From the NCBI GenBank assembly GCA_038501625.1, contig JAZAYU010000061.1, positions 3,026,303 to 3,090,302 on the forward strand: a stretch of 64,000 nt of DNA, written 5' to 3'. This document shows, piece by piece, positions 1 to 10,851 of this stretch (within the stretch, counting starts at the first letter, position 1; the number at the start of each line of letters is the position of its first letter). Position numbers and translations under genes: made by a program. This DNA comes from Corbicula japonica. Lineage: Eukaryota > Mollusca > Bivalvia > Venerida > Cyrenidae. Below the pieces are notes generated by a model. The model was not told where the DNA came from. It was given only the letters and a program-made list of their open reading frames with translations, and did not search any database.

Positions 1-394
1 CATCAAGTACTAAATTTATTAACTACTTTAATGATGGCAGCATATATATGTTTAAAGACCGATGACAGAACTGGAGAAAAGTAACGAACAATAGACAAAA
101 CATAACTGTAGGCTAAACCGCCTTTATAGGATTGTCTAAACTAATCGGATTTATGAGGTTGAAGAAACAAAACAATTTACTCAGCAGTCATCAGCAATCT
201 GTATCTGAAGGCAAGTGATTTTTAAGTATTACAATACGCTTGTGTTAACCAATCAAAATAAGATTATAAGTCGGTCCCTAGAGGGCGCCGTCTTTTTATT
301 ACTTAAGGAGAATAGTCAAATTATTGATAAGGTCTTAAAATAAAGAAATATGATGTTGATATACCCCACGTTTCACGATAAAATGATTAGGGGT

Positions 395-694
395 GTGTTG
401 GAAAAAAACAACAGAACTGAATTTTTTCCGTATTTTGTTTTCTGAAAACGTTGATTTTATAAACTGGCTTGAAACCCGCATTGAATGTTCTATGTTCACC
501 GCCATAATATTATGCATAGTATCGTTTAGGATAGATCTAATTTGTTCAATTTACTTATGTATATACAGAGTTGCGCTCAACCCGGGGCTAGTCATGTCAT
601 TTCCATTAACGCCCAAGAACAGGCTCCATTAAACCAAGCCTGCAATATGTTCAGTTTTGCCGTGTTCGGTGTCTTTTTAAGTTCCCTTTTCATA
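395..694 (+). mobile_element. Rep-1 copy, diverged
   Basis: Shares the Rep-1 3' end (ctttttaagttcccttttcat) and the internal block with ttgcgctcaacccggggcta. Strand is given so that the conserved end is 3'. This copy appears absent from unit B at the matching place, so it inserted after the duplication or was lost there. Confidence 0.65.
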
Positions 695-1153
695 TGTTGT
701 CACGTGATGATGACAATCGCGTCTTGTAAATTTTCGTCTTTGTAAATTTTTTTTAACATTACAACAGGTAAATTTGCTGCGCATCATGTTCAAAAAGATA
801 ACAAATAAACTAATGTAATTAATTATAACTAATGTAATTAATATAGCATCTAAGAGAAGGTTCTTAAGCAACAGAGGTAGTGGCTCAAAGCTTGTTATCG
901 TTAATGTATTGAACATTTCTCTGGATAGTAGCTTGAAGACATAATGTTTGGGATATTAAGGTAATTTTGCATTAAAAATTGAACAACACGGTGCATAAAG
1001 ATCATAAAAACGAGATTAGCATAAAACGTTTCCTTCGTTTTGTCTTTCGTTTATCATCAAGCAATTGGTAGTATTTATTCTAAATCTACTCAACAGCTTC
1101 ATAAAACGGTTTATAAAAAGGTTTAACCCTTTCCTTCATAGAAATACCTTTAT

Positions 1154-1283
1154 TGTGTGGGCGAACAGTGTAGATCCAGATCAGCCGGCACATAGGTTAT
1201 TTCTGACCAAAATGCGACAAGTGCAGATCCTGATCAGACGCACGGATGTGTCAGCTGATCTGGATCTACACTGTTCGCACATG
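1154..1283. repeat. Foldback inverted repeat, arms about 38 bp
   Basis: The left arm reads gcgaacagtgtagatccaga and the right arm is its near-perfect reverse complement ending in ctgttcgcacatg, separated by about 50 bp. This is a typical small foldback or MITE-like structure. No protein is encoded. No second copy was seen in the window. Confidence 0.7.
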
Positions 1284-1637
1284 CGTAAAATTGCGTATAT
1301 AAATAAGAATGGTTTAATTATTTAAACATCTTACAGGCGCTGCGCTGCGCCGACTTGATACTCTGTAATAAACATTTCTTAAATCTGTATGAATTATAGA
1401 TAAATGAGATCGAGTACAAATTGCCACCTGCTTTTGATTAGAAAAGAATATGTGGCATTTCTACATAGATCGAAGGTCTGCTCAATCGCGCTCTGCCGGC
1501 ACACCTGCCCAACTGCACGTTTTCTATCTCGACCACTTCTAGGGTACGCGCATTTCATGATTGAGGCTAAGCAAGCGTATACTACATTTCCGTTTTTCTT
1601 ACTATCGATTCATTTGTATTCTAGGAGTACTGGACTG

Positions 1638-1734
1638 AAGATTATAAAACTGAGCATGGAAACCAAAGTCTCACGCATCTGATTGGTTGAAATGGCGACC
1701 AGTCGGTTTCCATTCCACGTTTTATAACCTTGGG
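1638..1734. mobile_element. CCAAT-foldback MITE, diverged copy 1
   Basis: Member of a four-copy family (others at 5322, 34675 and 62845). It runs from attataaaactgagcatgga to ttataaccttggg and contains the block catctgattggttgaaatgg. The arms are shortened, so the hairpin is incomplete. Confidence 0.65.
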
Positions 1735-2424
1735 ACCTGGTTTTGCTACATTTCATGGCCCAATCAATCTACAAATCTTTCATCTTGTGCTGTAAAAGTT
1801 TTCAGACACTTTTGATTTTAATTTTTTTTATATCTACCAATATATCCTCACAAACTGTGTTTTGGCGTAACCCAAACAATTTAATTCCCCTGAATCTAAA
1901 TCAATTAGCAAAGTACTTATTCAATGTCTTTATGAGAGAAAATTACATACTCTACTAATGCTCTCTGTTCTATTAAGCTGATAATGGTTCACTTTTCACC
2001 ATGGAGTATATTGGGAGTTTTTAAACTCTCGTTTTATTTTACGGAAAAATATCCAAAATGTTTGCTTCAGTTCCGAGATCCATTAGTTCAAAACTAAAAA
2101 AGTTTAAAATATTCCACTTAACAGAGAGATGAAATAAATGGAACAAAACATGAAGAGCTTAAATTTGTTAGCTCTGTGAGAAGCTAATGTTTTTCGCCCC
2201 GAGAATAGTGTATTACAATGATCTGATTTTAAGACTAATTCCTTAATAGACAGAAACCATTTTATATTTCAATGATTTGATAAATCCATGCGCCTGTCCG
2301 GGGAAACTCCGAGGCCCAAGATTTTAATCCAGGCTTCAAGATTGTACATGGAGACAAAGGACAAATAATTTATATTAACAAATAAATGATTTTTTTCTAT
2401 GCCTATTGTTTTCTCGTTTAGGGC

Positions 2425-2718
2425 AAACCCATTCTTTTATCTGGGGACCATACGCCGCTGAACATAGAATGGTATTAATCTGAAAATACCGCATTGAAGG
2501 TTCCATGTTCACCGCCATATGAATTCCATCGTTTGGGATGGATCTGTTTATTGGTGTAAATATTGAGTTTCGCTCAACCCGGGGCTAGGCGGCGTGGGCA
2601 GTAATATGCATTTCGGAATCCATTACTGCCCATGAACAGACTCAATCAAACCGAGCCTGCGATATTTTCATATTTGTCGTGTTTGTCGGTTCTCAAAGTT
2701 CCCCTTTCATCTAATAGT
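2425..2718 (+). mobile_element. Rep-1 copy
   Basis: Well-preserved piece from the block gggcaaacccattctt through ccgcattgaaggttccatg and gctcaacccggggctagg to the 3' end gttcccctttcatcta. It faces the opposite way to the copy at 4055-4510. Confidence 0.75.
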
Positions 2719-3189
2719 ATTTCAAATTTTACGGTAGACAGAATTCTTACGTTCATGTGAAAATTACTGCCGTTACCAGTTTTTTTCTGAGAAAAGCGAT
2801 AATAATTATGCCTTTCATTTACTATAAGGCTATATTTACTTATAGGCTTTCACAGAGTTTCCCTTATGATAACTGCAATAATATTCCATTTTCGACTGGT
2901 CTTAAATTTCCTGCAAGTTCTTCAGCATTTCCCCAGAAGTTACCGACAGTATACAATTACCGCTAATGGTCTTTCGTCATGTTAAAGTCTAGTTGGTGCT
3001 TTCGATAAAAATGCAATGGAACACTTACATTGTTTTCTACATTAGTTTCTTGGTTTGTAACAAAATAAAGGAACCTTGAATGAATAATTTGAAATGAATT
3101 TCATTTATTTAATATAAAAAGGGCAATTATCGTATACTTATAAATGTTGTTTCTACAGCAATTTAACAATGCATAACATCGTTTGAAAT

Positions 3190-3380
3190 TGTTATGGATC
3201 TTCATTTTACTGCCTACTTGTGTAAATATTTAGTTGTGCTCAACCTGTGGCTTGGTGGCGTGGGAAGTAAACTTCATTTCCAATACTGCTCATAAACAAG
3301 GTCGGTCAAATCGAGTCTTTAATATTTTTTATATTTGTCGTGTTCGGAGGCTTTCAAAGTTCCATTTTCATCTATTACAG
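3190..3380 (+). mobile_element. Rep-1 copy, 5'-truncated
   Basis: Contains the 3' part only (about 190 bp), ending ggctttcaaagttcc attttcatctatta. Truncation at the 5' side with a constant 3' end is the usual state of this family in the window. Confidence 0.65.
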
Positions 3381-4054
3381 TTTGCCAACCATTTCCAATT
3401 ATGAAGCAATTTATGTTTACTGATTTTTTTGCTTTCAGTAAAACGAGTGAAAATGCTTCTTATGTCAGAATGAATAGCATTTGAACTTAACATTTACGAA
3501 CGTTGACCTTTGATCTTTTATTTACTGCCGGTCAAGCGCCGCATCAAGAAAGTCTATTGCAGACGCTTTTGTGCAAAGTTTGGCAACGCGGGGAAGTTAA
3601 GCGTGACATCAATCAAAAACTTGATTGGCTCAAAAGCTTATTTGCAAAATTGTGTTTTATTATTGCTTCACCATCACAACCGAAATCTTAAGCATAAATA
3701 TTAGCATTTTGTTTTTTGACGGTTTTGAGAGGCAGGCGTTAATCCAAATGCGTGTGGATTCCAGTAGTGGAATTCGTTTCAAAGGTTAAAGTGGGAATGA
3801 TTACTGCATTAAAAGAGACAATTAAGCTAGAGCTCGTGACTGGTTTGCAAATTGGTCATGTCCTAAGGTCAACGGCAACCTACTTCAGAGATATCTTAGA
3901 CAAAGATGGAACGGTTTTCCCAGAAGTCACCAGTACCTAGCTACCCACCATAATCAGCTCAAAATGAAGAGGGAAAATATTGAGCTATAATATGATTATA
4001 CTATTTCTACCCCATTCAAAAAGATGACCTTACGATTATATCAAATGCACTAAA
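3381..4054. other. No recognisable feature
   Basis: Short overlapping frames of about 60 codons occur at 3503-3704 on the + strand, but they have no recognisable motif and overlap each other in different frames. I see no repeat family here. Confidence 0.5.
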
Positions 4055-4510
4055 TGGAATTACCGAAATAGATGGAAAGGGAACTTTGAAAGCCGACAAA
4101 CACGACCAACATGAAAATATTGCAGGCTCGGTTTGATTGAGACTGTTCATGGGCTGTAATGGAAATGCATATTACTGCCCACGCCGCTTAGCCCTGGTTT
4201 GAGCGCAACTCAATATTTACACCAATAAACAGTACAATTTTGATCCATCCCAAACGATGAGGCCTAGAAAAATAAATTCATTTATTTGTTCATCCTAATC
4301 ATTTATCCTTTGCGACCATTTACACCAATAAACAGTACCACTTTGATCCATCCCAAACGATGGTATGCATATGACGGTGAACATGGAACCTTAACTTGGG
4401 GTATTTTCAGATTAATATCATTCCATGTTCAGCGGCGTATGTTCCACAGATAAAACAATGGGTTTGCCCTACACGAGAAAACAATGGGCGAATCTAAACA
4501 GAAGGATCTG
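4055..4510 (-). mobile_element. Rep-1 copy with an internal 43-bp direct duplication
   Basis: Begins (on +) with tagatggaaagggaacttt and runs into the block before caaacgatgg. The stretch tttacaccaataaacagtac through caaacgatg occurs twice, at about 4216-4258 and 4319-4361, separated by about 60 bp of foreign sequence. This could be an insertion with a long target duplication or a template switch. Confidence 0.75.
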
Positions 4511-4959
4511 CAATCGAACCTGCGAGTGCTGAACTGCATTTAACAATACTATTATACGATTAAATAATATAATTGAATATTTGTGTTATTTTATATATAA
4601 CACATCATTTTCAGAATTATTTTGCACTCGCATGCAGGAGACATGTAAAATGTATAAGGTCTGTCTCAACTTGTATCCAGCTGTCAAGTTTGACAGTCAA
4701 ATACGCTTTGAGAGATATCTCCCGATATTTATAATCGGAACACATTGAACTGACAGCGATTGGTTGCAGTCGGCCAATAAATAAATATTACATCTGTGGA
4801 AGTAAGAACATGCGGAGACAAAATAATTGCAGCATATTTTAGGTAAGATGTCTTGCATACAACAAACAATAAACACATTTTAGATTTATGTTATTTAATT
4901 ATTTCTTACAACGGTTTAATAGATTAACCAGTAATAGATAACCGGAACTCGTTGACAAA

Positions 4960-5321
4960 CTGTATGTGTATTAGGAAAAAATAACACCCAGAAAACAGCA
5001 TTCACACAGTCAAGACGTACAAGAGAGTATGGTTTAGATTTTGATTTATTTCAAAACAGACACCACAAAGAATAAAAGAAATTTGAAAAACGAATTGCTT
5101 CTAGGGATCTAACCAGGTTCTAGGTTAAACAAACCTCACACTTGCCGAAAACATAAACAAACAGGCACAAGATGTTTTGGTGAATTAACTTCAACCCACA
5201 TAACAACTCGGCAATGTTTCATAGGACACTCGGATACAATTAAAACGTAAGAAGCTAATGGCATTATCAAGTGAATAAAGGCAGATACTCAATGCCCTTA
5301 CTGAGACCAGTGCCCAAGATC
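4960..5321 (-). mobile_element. Naiad PLE remnant, 3' region, old
   Basis: Aligns with the 3' non-coding region of the near-full-length Naiad at 12801-13318: ccaggttctagg, cctcacacttgcc, acttcaacccacat and ctcaatgcccttactgagaccag are recognisable. It is heavily mutated. The CCAAT-foldback MITE at 5322-5456 interrupts its right end. Together with 5820-6092 it may be one dismembered old copy. Confidence 0.65.
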
Positions 5322-5456
5322 ATAAAACTAAATCTGGAGATCAGTCTCAAATCTCAAGCATCTGATTGGCTGAAATGGCGACCAGTCGCCATTTCAGCCA
5401 ATCAGATCCTTGAGATTTGAGACTGATCTCAAAATTTAGTTTTATGATCTTGGGCC
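5322..5456. mobile_element. CCAAT-foldback MITE, near-perfect palindrome, copy 2
   Basis: About 65-bp arms reading from gcccaagatcataaaacta to tttatgatcttgggc with almost no spacer. The centre is gcgaccagtcgc. Each arm carries ctgattggctgaaatggcg, which includes an inverted CCAAT box. It lies about 1.3 kb upstream of the GPCR coding start and is absent from the matching place in unit B, so it inserted after the duplication. Confidence 0.85.
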
Positions 5457-5819
5457 CAGATCATGTTAGAACACATTCATCAACTCATTAAAACCCCTCA
5501 TTAAGACCACCTCGCTAATAAGACCACCATTGTTATGTCCTATTTTACAGTTTTGCACTATTTTCTATCCCTTTATCTCTTTAGTCATATTTTATTAGTC
5601 ACAGCTTCATTGACTAGAAAGATTTAGATAGTGGCTTTATTAAGATGGTGTTCTTAAGGATATGTTTTGTTCACCAGAGGTTGAATGATATTTATTTATA
5701 TCCACATTTAACATATCAAAGTTAAAGTCTTTAATACTGTTATCGTGTAGTTCGGAATACATATAAAATATCTTTCATAGCAGTATAAAAATAAATTAGC
5801 AACGATTAGTACACATAAG
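5457..5819. other. AT-rich spacer without gene
   Basis: Contains the low-complexity phrase cctcattaagaccacctcgc, of a kind often dispersed in introns and intergenic DNA. No open frame of note. Confidence 0.4.
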
Positions 5820-6092
5820 GATGCCTTTTACTTAAATTCTTAAAAAGACTTGGCAAATTTAACATAAATAATAGCCGGCAAGAATGCGAGTTACTCGTTA
5901 AGGTCTTGTAAGGTTCATAAAGTATAATCATCTTAAGAACCATCTATAACTTTTAAAAGCCCTATAATAGTAATTACAAGCGACAAAAGCTTTTTTTCAA
6001 AGGTTTTTAATTACAGTGGCGGGATTGTCTCTTATTAAGTTATGATAAAATAAGTGTAAAAATCATACTTTTGTGGAAGGTACTAAATAATT
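5820..6092 (-). mobile_element. Old Naiad reverse-transcriptase remnant upstream of GPCR copy A
   Basis: Diverged relative of 14080-14390 in the near-full-length Naiad: aaggtcttgtaaggttcat, aagtataatcatcttaagaacc and gtctcttattaagttatga match the RT region. It no longer encodes protein. The same remnant lies at 19225-19436 in front of GPCR copy B, so it was present before the duplication. Confidence 0.7.
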
Positions 6093-6480
6093 TACTTGGA
6101 TAAATGAAGAGATCGTTGAAAGCCATCGGAAAGGACAACTAATCAAAATACGAGCTTGTCTATGATAATGATGGAAGAAAAAGAAAAAAAAACAACAACA
6201 AAATACTCCCCGTTCCGCCCGGCCCAAAGCTGAGTGCAACTCATTATTTACACAAAAACATGAATTGTGCCCGCTATAATAACAACGCTGCTGTATTAAT
6301 AACAACACTGATTATAATACGTATGTACGGGGAGACTTTTTACCCGCCACATAACGGACAGCGCTACTGTGATACTTCGACAGATGAAATTTTGAAATTT
6401 GAAAGCCATTAAACATGAACAATTATCAAAATCTTTCACGCTCAGTTTGATAGAGCTTGTTAATAAAACTAACGTAACTA
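6093..6480 (-). mobile_element. Old Rep-1 copy upstream of GPCR copy A
   Basis: Includes the diverged Rep-1 3' end (atgaagagatcgttgaaagcc), the 5'-head block gtacggggagactttttac with gctactgtgatacttcgac, and then the start of a second unit (gatgaaattttgaaattt). This is a head-to-tail junction. The same arrangement exists at 19437-19800. Confidence 0.65.
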
Positions 6481-6699
6481 AAATACTTATTGTCCAAAAA
6501 AAAGATTCTAGTGCAGTTTAAAAGACACCGTAAATTTTCCCTGAATTTTAAGGAGGCACTAACCTATAAAACGTATATTAGTCAGGAAATAAATAATCGA
6601 TCGATATAAGTATTTATTTAAAAAGTCTTGTAAAGTAATTGTTAAAACAATCCTATTTCGCATGTTTGGTATCACGACAATAAAAGTAATTAGAGATCT

Positions 6700-6719
6700 T
6701 TTGTGTTTCTCTTTTGCAG
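6700..6719 (+). other. Probable 3' splice site of a 5' UTR intron
   Basis: A pyrimidine-rich run ending in ttttgcag (tgtgtttctcttttgcag) lies 17 bp before the GPCR start codon. Copy B keeps the equivalent tgtgtttctcctttgcag at about 20015-20032. This suggests the coding exon is joined to an upstream non-coding exon that I cannot locate. Confidence 0.55.
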
Positions 6720-6736
6720 GTTTGCAGATAAAAAAA

Positions 6737-8014
6737 ATGGTACAGTACATTGATGAACTTTGGAAAAACAGAACCTCAAAAGCTTCTGATGCGATTGAAG
6801 AATCGTCGGTATCCTTTAAAGAAAACTTGGCAATCACAATCATTCTTAGTATCTTCAGCGTAGTCGGAACCCTCGGAAATGGTCTTGTGCTGTACGTATT
6901 CACCAGAACGACCGGAAAGCTTACGTCTACGGTATTCATCATCGCACTCGCTGGAACAGACTTCATTACGTGTCTTGTAATAATGCCATTCACGGTAGCA
7001 GCTATCCAAACAGAATATCGTCTAGCATTTGACATTTTGTGTAAATTATATCAGTTCCTCATCACGTGCACGGTACCTTTATCTGCGTTTATAATGGTTG
7101 CTATTGCTGTGGACCGTTACATCTGTATTTGTCACCCGTTTGCTCACATAATGACCGTTACAAGAGCAAAGATTATTGTAAGCATACTCGCCGCCTTTGC
7201 CTGTGTTTTAGGCGTGATAACTTCACTTGGGTTCAGCTTGTACCAAGTGGTGGATGCAAACAATGTAACCGAACAATCTGCTAATACTACGACTATAAGT
7301 CACCCGTTTTCTTCGACGGTCATTGACAATACGAACAGGTTGGAAGCTGAACCAATTTATGTGAAGAAGTTTAACGGGATCTGCGAATTGTCCAATGTTT
7401 TGCTGTCTAAAGACTTTTTTGAAATGTATCATAAGATTTATTCAGCATTTTATCTGGTATCATTACTTATAGTTCTTATTCTATATGGCCTGATCTACAG
7501 TTCCGTGACGAAGCAACGAGCAAAGAGACGAGCCCAAAAATTAGGATCTCGCGCAAAACAAGTCAATTCCCAGTGCCAGACTGATGAAACAACTATTCCA
7601 CTTACTAGTAAGGATCAACAACATAACGCAAATCACAATGCACATCTTAAAGTTGAAATGGACGGTCAAACAGCTTGTACAAGACTCACAGAACATCAAG
7701 AAAATGGCGTCAGCGCTTCTGGACAAAAATCAATGAAACAGTCATCAGTAAGAAAGTTACGTAATGCCGAGAACCACCGAGAAAAGCGAGATCATGACAG
7801 GCTTGCTAATATCAAGACTGCAGTAATGCTGTTTATTGTCACCATTGTGTTTATTATTGCATTCTTGCCCGCTTGGCTGATGGCACATCGATGGCTAACA
7901 TTTAATGCAGTAGTTTTCTACATGTATTTTATTTACAATGTAGCAAACCCAGTAATCTATGCGTTCATGAATCAAATGTTCCGGGAGAACATGTTTAAAA
8001 TATTTACTTGCTGA
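6737..8014 (+). CDS. Rhodopsin-class (class A) G protein-coupled receptor, probable peptide-type orphan
   Basis: An uninterrupted 425-codon frame from ATG 6737, with A at -3 and G at +4. The frame is open upstream to 6662, but those 25 codons span the probable splice acceptor, so I prefer the later ATG. Seven hydrophobic helices fit TM1 about 30-56 (GNGLVLYV, N48), TM2 63-88 (LAGTD, D75), TM3 from C102 to D126-R127-Y128, TM4 144-170, TM5 234-257, TM6 361-383 and TM7 388-409 (NPVIY 404-408). C102 and C216 can form the conserved disulfide. N11, N176 and N183 are glycosylation sequons. Loop 3 is about 100 residues, and the tail is short, ending FTC. Position 3.32 is Ile, which argues against an amine receptor. 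TM4 lacks its usual Trp, and the CWxP site reads AFLP. The shape recalls molluscan cholecystokinin/orexin-like receptors, but the ligand cannot be inferred. It acts at the plasma membrane. Confidence 0.9.
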   Translation: MVQYIDELWKNRTSKASDAIEESSVSFKENLAITIILSIFSVVGTLGNGLVLYVFTRTTGKLTSTVFIIALAGTDFITCLVIMPFTVAAIQTEYRLAFDILCKLYQFLITCTVPLSAFIMVAIAVDRYICICHPFAHIMTVTRAKIIVSILAAFACVLGVITSLGFSLYQVVDANNVTEQSANTTTISHPFSSTVIDNTNRLEAEPIYVKKFNGICELSNVLLSKDFFEMYHKIYSAFYLVSLLIVLILYGLIYSSVTKQRAKRRAQKLGSRAKQVNSQCQTDETTIPLTSKDQQHNANHNAHLKVEMDGQTACTRLTEHQENGVSASGQKSMKQSSVRKLRNAENHREKRDHDRLANIKTAVMLFIVTIVFIIAFLPAWLMAHRWLTFNAVVFYMYFIYNVANPVIYAFMNQMFRENMFKIFTC

Positions 8015-8405
8015 AGCTTTCTATTGAGAAGCTTAGTTTTTAACCAAAAAGATTACGGAAGAAGTCATTGTGCCAACTGGAGACCACCTTTTACAAACTC
8101 AGTGTTGCTAAGGAAAAGAAGACCTGATTACATACAATCACGGAATATCAGTAATGAATGCGACGTAGAATATAATCATCTTTTAATTTAGCACAAGCAG
8201 AGTGTTTCCGACAAAACTATTGATCTGAGTCATCAGTGTATGTATAGCAAACGATTGTTTTCAATAATTGACAATCGACGATAATCTATTAGTGACTGAC
8301 GCTGTTTACACAAGAACCTGCCCTGATGCCGTATGGTTTTTAGCAGCTTGCCTAAACAGATGTGACAGCGAGTTGTAAATAGAATGTAGCTTTCGGTTAT
8401 CTTTA

Positions 8406-8411
8406 AATAAA
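8406..8411 (+). terminator. Candidate polyadenylation signal AATAAA for the GPCR
   Basis: First AATAAA hexamer after the stop codon, giving a 3' UTR of about 400 nt. It is followed by a T/G-containing stretch. The hexamer is common in AT-rich DNA, so the assignment is tentative. Confidence 0.4.
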
Positions 8412-8571
8412 CTTGCAATTGTCGGTTTCAAATGAATCACAGTTATGAGTTCCATCTACCCATCACCTGAATCATGTGCTGCTCCCTTCTATCGCCCCCA
8501 TTCACTTACAATTAGATATTCTATCCTTTAAAATAAGTTTGAACTTTTCTATTTTCGCCAATCAGCTTAAA

Positions 8572-8822
8572 TGGGGCGCGTCACGGGAAAAGGTATCTTC
8601 GGACAATTGACGTCAATCCTTGAAATGACGTCATAAAGTTGAGCAGACGACCTTGAATATAATGCCTTTGCGTTAAAAATATCATTTCATTGTGAAAATG
8701 TGTAAGAAAAGCACTCGTTAGTTATGAGAAATTTATAGATTGTTGTAACTTCTTTCTAAATATAGTAACAACTAAAATGTCACATAATATGACCGAAGGA
8801 ACCTTTTCCCGTGGCGCGCCCC
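8572..8822. mobile_element. MITE with GGGGCGCG termini, copy 1
   Basis: A 250-bp element with about 33-bp terminal inverted repeats: left tggggcgcgtcacgggaaaa, right complement tggggcgcgccacgggaaaa. The interior has two GACGTCA-type sites within 30 bp (attgacgtcaat and atgacgtcat) and no coding capacity. A related copy is at 23732-23990. The two sit at non-equivalent places in units A and B, so they are separate insertions. Confidence 0.85.
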
Positions 8823-9542
8823 AAATTACAGTTCCAGTTCATCATACCAATTATCCACGCTCTATTCATTTTTAATTTTGGAAGTACGAGTATGGAGAGA
8901 CTGTTTTCTGAATGTAGCTTTTATCAATATGCATATCTTGCTTTTTGAAACCAAATGTTTTGGCTTATTAAAACTTTTTTTTGAAATTGACCTTATGTAA
9001 ACTTAGCATTATTGTCTTGCCTTAAATATGGATTTGTCAGAACACTGCGATTATGTATTTTGAATCTCCTTTTTTTGAGTTTTGGTGTGTAACAATCTTC
9101 ATATATGATTCATCTTTCCAGCTTAAGCATTGTGTTACTTATTAATATTTATTCCAATTAATTTTTACTTTAGCATATTATTTCAATCTTTGGTACAACT
9201 TTACCTCCAGTTTTCCCAGCAAATATATGCAAAACAATTGTTGAGTAACTCAGACCTACACATTCGAATTTGTAACTCTTGGCATAGTTTTATGTTTAAA
9301 ACTTTGCTTGTATTATCACAAAATCTTATCCATTTAGTTCTTACTACATGTACTCATAACCACACTATTCATACACAGTTACCGTTTCGTTAATACTGAC
9401 TTCGAATTTCCACCAAAGAACTTATTAATCTTTGAATCTTTGAAAGATTAATGAAAGAAGGTTTGTTTTTTACTTTCGATAATTTTTAAAATGAACCGCT
9501 AATTCTTTATTACATGTGTAATAACTTGTTTTCTTAATAACT
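8823..9542. other. Duplicated non-coding flank downstream of GPCR copy A
   Basis: AT-rich, without convincing coding frames. It matches 20625-21140 of unit B at low to moderate identity (for example tggaagtacgagtatggaga versus tgggagtatatgggtaga). Confidence 0.5.
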
Positions 9543-9950
9543 GAAATATGCATATCGGTTATCGCCACACTCAGAAAACACAGCCTTCCCATGCAGCGAA
9601 AATTGGAGAAAAGAGAGCATGTGTCAAAAATAATATGAATTTCAAATATATACCATCAGCAATTAATGAAAAAGAGAACCATTGAGGTATTCGCCTTGGA
9701 ACATTGAGTGGCAAAACAATAAGCCACTTTAAACCAGGTTCTAGGGTGCACCAACGTCACACTTACCACAACAGGTTCTCATAAGAAATAGATGAAAATG
9801 GAACTTTGAAGACCTCCGAACACAACATATATGAAAATATTGCAGGCTCGGTTTGATTAAGTACAAGTAAAGGTTGTCCTGGTGAAAAAAAACTGGAAGC
9901 CATCCATCAGCTCTGTCAACAATGTTGCATACAAAAGCACACATACTACC
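9543..9950 (-). mobile_element. 5'-truncated Naiad, interrupted by Rep-1
   Basis: Begins (on +) with the family 3' end aatatgcatatcggttatcg and cacagccttcccatgcagcg, and continues to ttgcatacaaaagcacac. The stretch 9786-9866 is not Naiad but a Rep-1 fragment, after which Naiad sequence resumes, so Rep-1 inserted into Naiad here. No coding part remains. Confidence 0.8.
9786..9866 (-). mobile_element. Rep-1 3' fragment nested inside a Naiad copy
   Basis: tagatgaaaatggaactttg through aggctcggtttgattaagt, flanked on both sides by Naiad 3'-region sequence. It gives a relative age: this Rep-1 copy moved after the Naiad insertion. Confidence 0.75.
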
Positions 9951-10851
9951 ATTAACTTTAGTTCTGCATATTCATCGTCTTCCTCTATCCAACATCTTAT
10001 TAAATATATTTGCCAGAAAGTATTTTTGTCTAACAAACAAAACTATTTTCTGGTATTTGTATAACGCAAATCACATATATATACGAGAATATCCAATGGA
10101 CTAAGGGAGAGAAAGTCATCGTTGTCTTAATTACCAAAAACTAAAATAAAGAGATGGATAATTGCATATGCTTTACTTTAATTGTATTTCTTTAGTAAGA
10201 GATGTATTCGAACAAAGATGTTCTCCGTGTCGCTCGCATTGTATACCATCCCAAAGTATATGTTTATAAGTATGAAACTTGAAATGCTAATAAAGTATGT
10301 TGTCGATTGTTATTGTTTAAAGTTAATCATTTTAACTCATTTTGAAACCAGGCATCTCGAAACTAACAATGGAGTGGATGTTTGAGTATGACTGGACAAA
10401 AACAACCATATCTCATACAATAAACCGTGAAGGTTTTTTTTTGGATAATATTCCGTCATCCTTAATTTACCAATCCGCTATTTTTATTCGGGGATATTTC
10501 CCAAGAACCAAGGAAATTACGATTTTGTTCAATTATCAATTAACACACGCACAGATGTAGAAATACCGTAAATGCCGTGTTTACAAGTTGTACACACAAC
10601 CATTACTGAACATACATTTATGAACAGTTCAAAGTTTAAATGATCTCAAGTTTTGAATATTAGAAATAAACCACTTAGTATATGTTAGAGTTCCTCAGAA
10701 AATGAGAAAAGCGAATCGGGATTGCAGGCTTATATAATAAAACAGACTAAATCGCACTAATAGTGAAACGTAATCGTTTAATTAGCTTCGATCAGTTTAA
10801 TCATGGGATACAGTTGCGTACAGCATACCCAGGGTAGAGTACCAATAAACC
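9951..10851. other. Duplicated non-coding flank, right part of unit A
   Basis: AT-rich. 10180-10740 matches 24180-24865 of unit B (ttagtaagagatgtattcg versus ttgtaagagatgtattcgg). The 60-70 codon frames here have no motif and are not conserved in unit B. Confidence 0.5.

Larger units (their letters stand above)
1..10851. repeat. Unit A of a tandem segmental duplication (intact GPCR copy)
   Basis: Landmarks of this segment recur in the same order in unit B: 1-280 matches 10852-11125, 845-890 matches 11690-11725, 2035-2110 matches 11735-11800, 2850-3040 matches 11790-11975, the PLE remnant 5820-6092 matches 19225-19436, the GPCR matches 20047-20550, 8870-9410 matches 20625-21140, and 10180-10740 matches 24180-24865. 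Divergence is moderate and both copies carry private insertions, so the duplication is not recent. The true left edge may lie outside the window. Confidence 0.82.

Noticed and set aside
6559..7035. 158-codon minus-strand frame opposite the GPCR
   Set aside because: Shadow of the receptor frame, low-complexity translation without motif. The plus-strand frame shows all seven-helix signatures.
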